IMG/VR virus record: IMGVR_UViG_3300044733_002821
Location: 1 to 29,869 of that record
Direction: 5' to 3' (one strand)
Source of the DNA: a virus
DNA length: 29,869 bases
The position numbers were made by a program, and so were the translations under genes. Under the pieces are notes generated by a model, which was not told where the DNA came from, ran no database searches, and saw only the letters and a list, made by a program, of their open reading frames with translations. Every line of letters begins with the position of its first letter. Within the stretch, counting starts at the first letter, position 1. Positions 25,750 through 29,869 of the stretch are shown here, in pieces.

Positions 25750-26264
25750 TATAATCCTCTAAATTCATTTGGTCCAACAGGAGCCGCGATTATGGTCTTA
25801 AAAAATGGTTTGAAACCTTTATATGTGTGTTTTGTGTCTGATACAACACGACCATCATTTACAACCGTATAATAACGAACAAAGTTTTCACTATCGTAAT
25901 ATCCAATATAGTCACCAAAGTCGATATCGATTTGTAAATCTTGTAAAGTTTTTAAATAAACCGATATTGTGATGTTTCCTGGCTCGACCTGATCCATTTT
26001 TGTTGATGTCCCAATAAATTTGTTTTCGGGTGCCGCAATTGTAACTTGAGCATTAAACTCAACAGGAGGTAAAAATTTTATTCCGTCACTCACAACCTCA
26101 CCATAGACATCATCGGTTTTAATTTTGTTTCTATCTATTTTGTATAAAACACAAGTATAGTTCATGTCTCCGATCAACCACTCTTGACCCATACCGATTT
26201 CCAATTCAAAATCACGATCTCCAAAAAATTTACCTAACCTTGTTATAGGAACATTACTTTTCAT
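25749..26264 (-). CDS. Probable neck/head-tail connector protein (171 aa)
   Basis: A strand-rich 171-aa protein: PITRLGKFFGDRDFELEIGM, DMNYTCVLYKIDRNKIKTDD, then DIDFGDYIGYYDSENFVRYY and GFKPFFKTIIAAPV at the C-terminus. I do not recognise the family with certainty. It opens a minus-strand unit running into the tail genes, which in T4-like phages is where the neck and stopper proteins are encoded. TATTTAT lies 15 bases before its ATG in a shared divergent control region. A minor virion protein is the general alternative. Confidence 0.5.
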   Translation of the reverse strand: MKSNVPITRLGKFFGDRDFELEIGMGQEWLIGDMNYTCVLYKIDRNKIKTDDVYGEVVSDGIKFLPPVEFNAQVTIAAPENKFIGTSTKMDQVEPGNITISVYLKTLQDLQIDIDFGDYIGYYDSENFVRYYTVVNDGRVVSDTKHTYKGFKPFFKTIIAAPVGPNEFRGL

Positions 26265-26279
26265 TTGGTTGTTTTATTG

Positions 26280-26286
26280 ATAAATA
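26280..26286 (-). promoter_or_regulatory. TATTTAT promoter-like motif (divergent, minus)
   Basis: The minus strand reads AAATATTTATCAATAA, 15 bases before ATG 26264. It overlaps by two bases the plus-strand copy at 26285-26291, forming a near-palindrome between two divergent genes. Confidence 0.6.
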
Positions 26287-26291
26287 TTTAT
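26285..26291 (+). promoter_or_regulatory. TATTTAT promoter-like motif (divergent, plus)
   Basis: The plus strand reads AAATATTTATTTTATT, 30 bases before the proposed TTG start of the helicase gene. Its overlap with the opposite motif means the two directions may compete for the same polymerase. Confidence 0.55.
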
Positions 26292-26321
26292 TTTATTGTT
26301 ATTTTTAGTAAAAGACTTGAA

Positions 26322-28082
26322 TTGGATAATATATCGTCTTTAGTTGAACACAAAGCTCTTGAACTGCTTGATTCTTATAGTGGTGCAAATAACTACATAC
26401 TTTTTTTAAAACAAAAAAAAGAAACATCCAAAAAGTTTTACCCCACCCGAGCTCAAGCGGATTATATTGTGAATTACTTTGAAACAACACCAAAGGTTGC
26501 AAGAAAGTGGGTTGATTTGGATACATACTTTTCTAAAAAGTTTGCTGAAGAAAAATATTTGTTAGAGACTCCTTCACAGATTTATATAGAAAAGTTATTG
26601 GTAGAAAAAGAAAAATCATATCATATTTGGGGAAAGTTTTTTGAAAAAGACCAATTGTCCGAATTTTGGGTTCCCAAATCAGCACTTATCAAAACACATA
26701 ATGTCCAAAGTGTTGAAATTGATTATTCAAAGTATTCTCACCGACCACCATTAAATCATCAAAAAATTGCAATTGAAAAATTGGCAGGTTCAAAAAGATT
26801 TATTCTGGCCGATGACATGGGCCTTGGAAAAACAACCTCAACAATTATTGCATCATTAGAAACAGGATCCAAAAAAATATTAATTGTTTGTCCCGCTTCA
26901 TTAAAAATAAATTGGCAAAGAGAAATTGAAAATTATTCAGATCGTTCTGTTTTTATTTGTGAAGGAAAAAAGTTTTCTACCGAACATGATTTTGTGATTA
27001 TCAATTACGACATATTAAAGAACTTTCACGATCCAAAAAGTAAGGAACCAACCTTATTAGAACAATGCAATTTTGATTTAGTTATTTTGGATGAAGCTCA
27101 TATGATTTCAAATGCTCAAGCTCAAAGAACAAAAATCATAAATAGTTTTGTTAAAAAGATTAATAGAGTATGGTTGTTAACGGGAACACCGATGACTTCA
27201 CGACCTATGAATTATTACAATCTTTTGAGTATCATCGAAAGCCCTGTCGCGCAGAATTGGATGGCTTATGCCATTCGATACTGTCAAGGGTATCAGTTTA
27301 AGGCGGGAAATAGAAAAGTGTGGAATGTTACAGGAGCATCTAACTTAGAAGAGTTAAGAGATCGGACCTCAAAACAAATTCTTAGAAGATTAAAAGAAGA
27401 GGTTTTAGATTTACCTGATAAAATTATTACACCTGTTTATTTAAGATTACAATCAAAAGAATATGAAAATCTAATGGGTGAATACTATGATTGGTATGAT
27501 AGAAATCCTGACGAATCTTCATCACTTACCGTTCAGTTCTCAAAATTAATGAAAGTTCGAAAAGTAATTGCAAATGAAAAAACAAAACAAACAATTGAAT
27601 TTGCGGAAAACATATTAGAACAAGGAAAGAAAGTTATTATTTTTACCAACTTTACAGACTCACTTCAAACAATCTATCAACATTTTAAAAAACAAGCGGT
27701 TTATTTAGATGGTAGTTGTTCAAACTCAGTTCGTCAACAAGCCGTCGACTCATTTCAAAATGACGATAAAATAAAAGTTTTTGTTGGTAATTTAAAGGCC
27801 GCTGGTGTTGGTTTAACTTTAACATCTGCTGAGGTTGTTATTATGAATGATTTATCATTTGTTCCCGCAGAACACGCACAAGCTGAAGATAGGGCCTATC
27901 GTTATGGTCAAAAATCAAATGTATTGGTATATTATCCTTTATATGAAAATACAATTGAGGGTGTGATTTATGATATTTTAAACAAGAAAAAAGAAATTAT
28001 CAGAACCGTGATGGGTGATCAAATACCTGAAAATGTTGGTGATGTTGCTGAGGAAATACTAAACCTAATCAACAAAAGGTGA
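26322..28082 (+). CDS. SNF2-family DNA helicase/ATPase
   Basis: A superfamily 2 helicase of the SNF2 type, resembling the SMARCAL1-like group that rewinds or remodels branched DNA. The motifs appear in order (numbering from TTG 26322): Q-like region PPLNHQKIAIEKL, motif I DDMGLGKTT at 164-172, motif Ia LIVCPASLKINWQRE, motif II DEAH at 257-260, motif III LLTGTP, then KKVIIFTNFTDSLQTIYQHF (motif IV), AAGVGLTLTSAEVVI (V) and QAEDRAYRYGQ (VI). All are intact. T4 UvsW has a related recombination role but belongs to a different group. The frame has no ATG before the domain. TTG 26322 is the best candidate, 30 bases after the TATTTAT motif; TTG 26265 lies upstream of the motif. It is the first gene of a plus-strand set. 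Confidence 0.88.
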   Translation: MDNISSLVEHKALELLDSYSGANNYILFLKQKKETSKKFYPTRAQADYIVNYFETTPKVARKWVDLDTYFSKKFAEEKYLLETPSQIYIEKLLVEKEKSYHIWGKFFEKDQLSEFWVPKSALIKTHNVQSVEIDYSKYSHRPPLNHQKIAIEKLAGSKRFILADDMGLGKTTSTIIASLETGSKKILIVCPASLKINWQREIENYSDRSVFICEGKKFSTEHDFVIINYDILKNFHDPKSKEPTLLEQCNFDLVILDEAHMISNAQAQRTKIINSFVKKINRVWLLTGTPMTSRPMNYYNLLSIIESPVAQNWMAYAIRYCQGYQFKAGNRKVWNVTGASNLEELRDRTSKQILRRLKEEVLDLPDKIITPVYLRLQSKEYENLMGEYYDWYDRNPDESSSLTVQFSKLMKVRKVIANEKTKQTIEFAENILEQGKKVIIFTNFTDSLQTIYQHFKKQAVYLDGSCSNSVRQQAVDSFQNDDKIKVFVGNLKAAGVGLTLTSAEVVIMNDLSFVPAEHAQAEDRAYRYGQKSNVLVYYPLYENTIEGVIYDILNKKKEIIRTVMGDQIPENVGDVAEEILNLINKR

Positions 28083-28089
28083 TATTTAT
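28083..28089 (+). promoter_or_regulatory. TATTTAT promoter-like motif
   Basis: GATATTTATTTAG begins right after the TGA of the helicase gene and 17 bases before ATG 28107. This separates the fibre-like gene from helicase expression. Confidence 0.55.
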
Positions 28090-28106
28090 TTAGAAATAGA
28101 TAAATT

Positions 28107-28811
28107 ATGCCAACAAAATTAGATCAAGATCAGATTAGTGGGTTAAGTGAAGAACTTAATTCGTTGGATTCAATAGACGAATCATTAGAAACAAAAATTT
28201 CTACGGAAGATTCAATAAATGATGCTGTTGACGCATCACTAGAAACTTCACTTTTAAGTAAACAAAATACTTTAGTTAGTGGGACAAATATTAAAACAAT
28301 AAACGGAACTTCTTTACTTGGAAGTGGAAACATATCCATAACTGGAGTTGCCAACCCAATAACATTATCTACTAAAGTTGGTTCTAATTTAATAGGAACT
28401 ACAAATCAGATTAGTGCGTTTGTTTTAATACCGGCAGGAACAATCAACACAAACAATTCAATTTATATTCGTAATTTATTAACTAAGACGGCAGGATCAA
28501 CAACATCTACCGCAAGAATTTACATAAACACTTCTAATAGTTTAACAGGAGCAACATTGTTGGGAACCGCGGGAGCAATGAACTCGACAGTCTATATCCA
28601 AAGGTTTGAAAGAAATTTCTTTTTTGACGGAACAAATTTATACGTATATAACCCGTCAAACGGTATAAGCACAGATTTAACTTCAGGAACTATAACTTTA
28701 GTTCCATTTAATCCGGCGATTGATTATTACTTATTGTTTGCGGTCCAAAACTCATCAACAACACCAGACAATCAAGGTCATAAAAGAGTAATCGTTCAGA
28801 TATATGAATAA
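28107..28811 (+). CDS. Fibre-like virion protein
   Basis: A 234-aa protein. The N-terminal 50 residues are helical and acidic with a repeated Ser/Leu/Glu pattern (SIDESLETKISTEDSINDAV), typical of a trimeric stalk. Then comes SGTNIKTINGTSLLGSGNIS (about residues 57-76), a segment found in many phage tail fibres and structural proteins. The remaining 140 residues are strand-rich with Thr/Asn-rich loops (TSTARIYINTSNSLTGATLL) and probably form a beta-sandwich head. A role as a fibre, tail spike or decoration protein follows. It is short for a full tail fibre. The 66-aa gene begins within its last codons (8-base overlap). Confidence 0.65.
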   Translation: MPTKLDQDQISGLSEELNSLDSIDESLETKISTEDSINDAVDASLETSLLSKQNTLVSGTNIKTINGTSLLGSGNISITGVANPITLSTKVGSNLIGTTNQISAFVLIPAGTINTNNSIYIRNLLTKTAGSTTSTARIYINTSNSLTGATLLGTAGAMNSTVYIQRFERNFFFDGTNLYVYNPSNGISTDLTSGTITLVPFNPAIDYYLLFAVQNSSTTPDNQGHKRVIVQIYE

Positions 28812-29004
28812 TTTAACCAAAATCCAAAATGGGTTTAAACTATCAAACATTGACTACATATTTGAAGGTAATTTTGAAATTATAAATGAAACTCAGTCTC
28901 ACGTCCCAACCAATAAAGGTATATTACTTATTGACACCACTATGACAGTAAACGGCAATAGTTTCACAACCATAGATCAATTACTACAAGAACTATACAA
29001 ATAA
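28804..29004 (+). CDS. Hypothetical 66-aa protein
   Basis: A small protein (MNNLTKIQNGFKLSNIDYIF ...) ending FTTIDQLLQELYK. Its start overlaps the end of the fibre-like gene by 8 bases, so it is likely translated by re-initiation. The strand-turn pattern with a final short helix is compatible with a fibre-associated or assembly protein, but I do not recognise it. It ends 12 bases before the peptidase-superoxide dismutase gene. Confidence 0.65.
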   Translation: MNNLTKIQNGFKLSNIDYIFEGNFEIINETQSHVPTNKGILLIDTTMTVNGNSFTTIDQLLQELYK

Positions 29005-29016
29005 AAGTTCATACAA

Positions 29017-29869
29017 ATGAAAGTATCATTCAGTTACGAAAATAAAGATTTTAAAAAACATTCTGACTTTGTTAATAAGTTCATAAAACTTTTGCAACGA
29101 GAATTTCCCTTAAAAAATGATTTAAGAATAATTTTTTTAAATCAAAAAAAAGGTGAAATGTCAACAGGTAGTAGAAGATCGGATAATGTTATTAAAGTCT
29201 TAGTTGGTGATCGAATGAATCGAGACATCATGAGAACCTTAGCTCACGAATGGGTTCACGAACATCAAATGGATGTTTTAAAAAGAGAAAAAGGTCCGGA
29301 CATTGGTGGTAAAAATGAAGATGAGGCGAATGCTTTTGCAGGAAGACTTATTAAAATTTTTGAAAAAGAAAATCCTGATTTTGAACCGAGAATGTATGAA
29401 TATAAAAGTTTAGAAAATAAACTAACTCTAATTAGAGAAAACATACAACGAAACGAAAAATCTTTAATCAAAGAAAGTTTGATTGCTGAGATGAAAAAAA
29501 TTGGAATTGATAAATTACCATACTCATACTCTTCACTTCAAAAATTTATTGACTCTAAAACGATGGATGTTCATTATAACAAACACTATAAGGGTTATGT
29601 TGATAAATTAAATAAGGCACTTAAGAACGAAAGTGGTGATATGGAGTTAGAGGAGATTATCAAATCTATAAGTAAATTTGATAATACCGTTAGAAATAAT
29701 GCCGGAGGTGCCTTTAATCATGCGTTGTTTTGGAAAATGTTATCACCTAAAAAACAAATCCCAAAAGGTGAAATATACGATCAAATAAAAAAAGATTTTG
29801 GTAACATTAAAAAAATGAAAGATGAGTTCAATCAAGCCGCCAAGGATCGTTTCGGTTCAGGATGGGCTT
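29017..29869 (+). CDS. HExxH metallopeptidase fused to Fe/Mn superoxide dismutase (partial)
   Basis: The frame starts at ATG 29017 and is open to the right edge (284 codons). The first half is a zinc metallopeptidase-like domain: LAHEWVHEH holds HExxH (H77, E78, H81), followed by NEDEANAFAGRLIK with E103 as likely third ligand, in the E-x-A-N-x-F-A style of the ImmA/IrrE family. A helical linker leads to an iron/manganese superoxide dismutase domain starting LPYSYSSLQKFIDSKTMDVH. It has H186 in VHYNKHYKGYV, then NNAGGAFNHALFW with H235, LSPKKQIPKGE and DRFGSGW. These align well with E. coli SodB. The Gly at 231 where SodB has Gln suggests the Mn or cambialistic type. The Asp/His ligands of the DxWEHAY motif lie past the edge. 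No frameshift or stop separates the domains. Confidence 0.85.
   Translation, partial: MKVSFSYENKDFKKHSDFVNKFIKLLQREFPLKNDLRIIFLNQKKGEMSTGSRRSDNVIKVLVGDRMNRDIMRTLAHEWVHEHQMDVLKREKGPDIGGKNEDEANAFAGRLIKIFEKENPDFEPRMYEYKSLENKLTLIRENIQRNEKSLIKESLIAEMKKIGIDKLPYSYSSLQKFIDSKTMDVHYNKHYKGYVDKLNKALKNESGDMELEEIIKSISKFDNTVRNNAGGAFNHALFWKMLSPKKQIPKGEIYDQIKKDFGNIKKMKDEFNQAAKDRFGSGWA

Noticed and set aside
29265-29471. Minus-strand frame inside the peptidase-dismutase gene
   Set aside because: It is a shadow of the strong plus-strand coding sequence with catalytic motifs in both halves.
1-29869. CRISPR arrays, tRNA genes, integrase, att sites or transposons
   Set aside because: I saw no regularly spaced repeats outside coding tracts, no cloverleaf-like sequence and no transposase or integrase motifs.

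Overview
The window looks like the tail and replication part of the genome of a large myovirus (contractile-tailed phage, T4 superfamily). The diagnostic genes are a UvsX-type recombinase, a gp32-type single-strand binding protein, a tail sheath, a tail tube, a gp26-type tail chaperone, a gp29-sized tape measure, a gp53-like wedge protein and two giant baseplate proteins. The DNA is AT-rich. Almost no start codon has a Shine-Dalgarno sequence; leaders are A-rich. That fits a phage of Bacteroidota, but the host is an inference. I saw no rRNA, tRNA, CRISPR array, integrase or insertion sequence. Every gap between genes is shorter than about 130 bases, so no long stretch lacks a gene.

Layout, reading the minus strand from right to left. 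26264-24432 holds three head-tail junction candidates. 24149-20814 is the sheath, ending at a hairpin terminator. 20743-19901 is a HAD phosphatase cassette between sheath and tube. 19805-19317 is the tube, also with a terminator. 19237-18337 is a tail chaperone whose end overlaps a second reading frame with no ATG at its head, probably reached by +1 ribosomal frameshifting. 18304-16499 is the tape measure. 16446-3533 carries a 1695-aa baseplate protein with an OmpA-like domain, a gp53-like protein, and a 2503-aa baseplate hub-like protein with adhesin-type repeats. 3513-2597 encodes two small proteins, one with a Pro/Ala repeat tract. 2486-327 is the gp32, 73-aa and uvsX group. 280 to the left edge holds a small ribbon-helix-helix protein and a cut-off zinc-ribbon protein.

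Plus strand: a small ribbon-helix-helix gene (24274-24435) sits inside the tail region. A rightward set starts at 26322: a SNF2-type helicase with no ATG, a fibre-like protein, a 66-aa protein, and an unfinished gene (29017 to the right edge). The last encodes an HExxH metallopeptidase fused in frame to an iron/manganese superoxide dismutase domain.

A shared signal, TATTTAT on the coding strand, lies in the gap before at least eleven genes, including the tail genes, and is missing before gp32. I read it as the phage's own (late) promoter element, related to but not the same as the T4 late box TATAAATA. The most notable points are the peptidase-superoxide dismutase fusion, the hidden frameshift extension of the tail chaperone, the OmpA-like domain in a baseplate protein, and this promoter motif.
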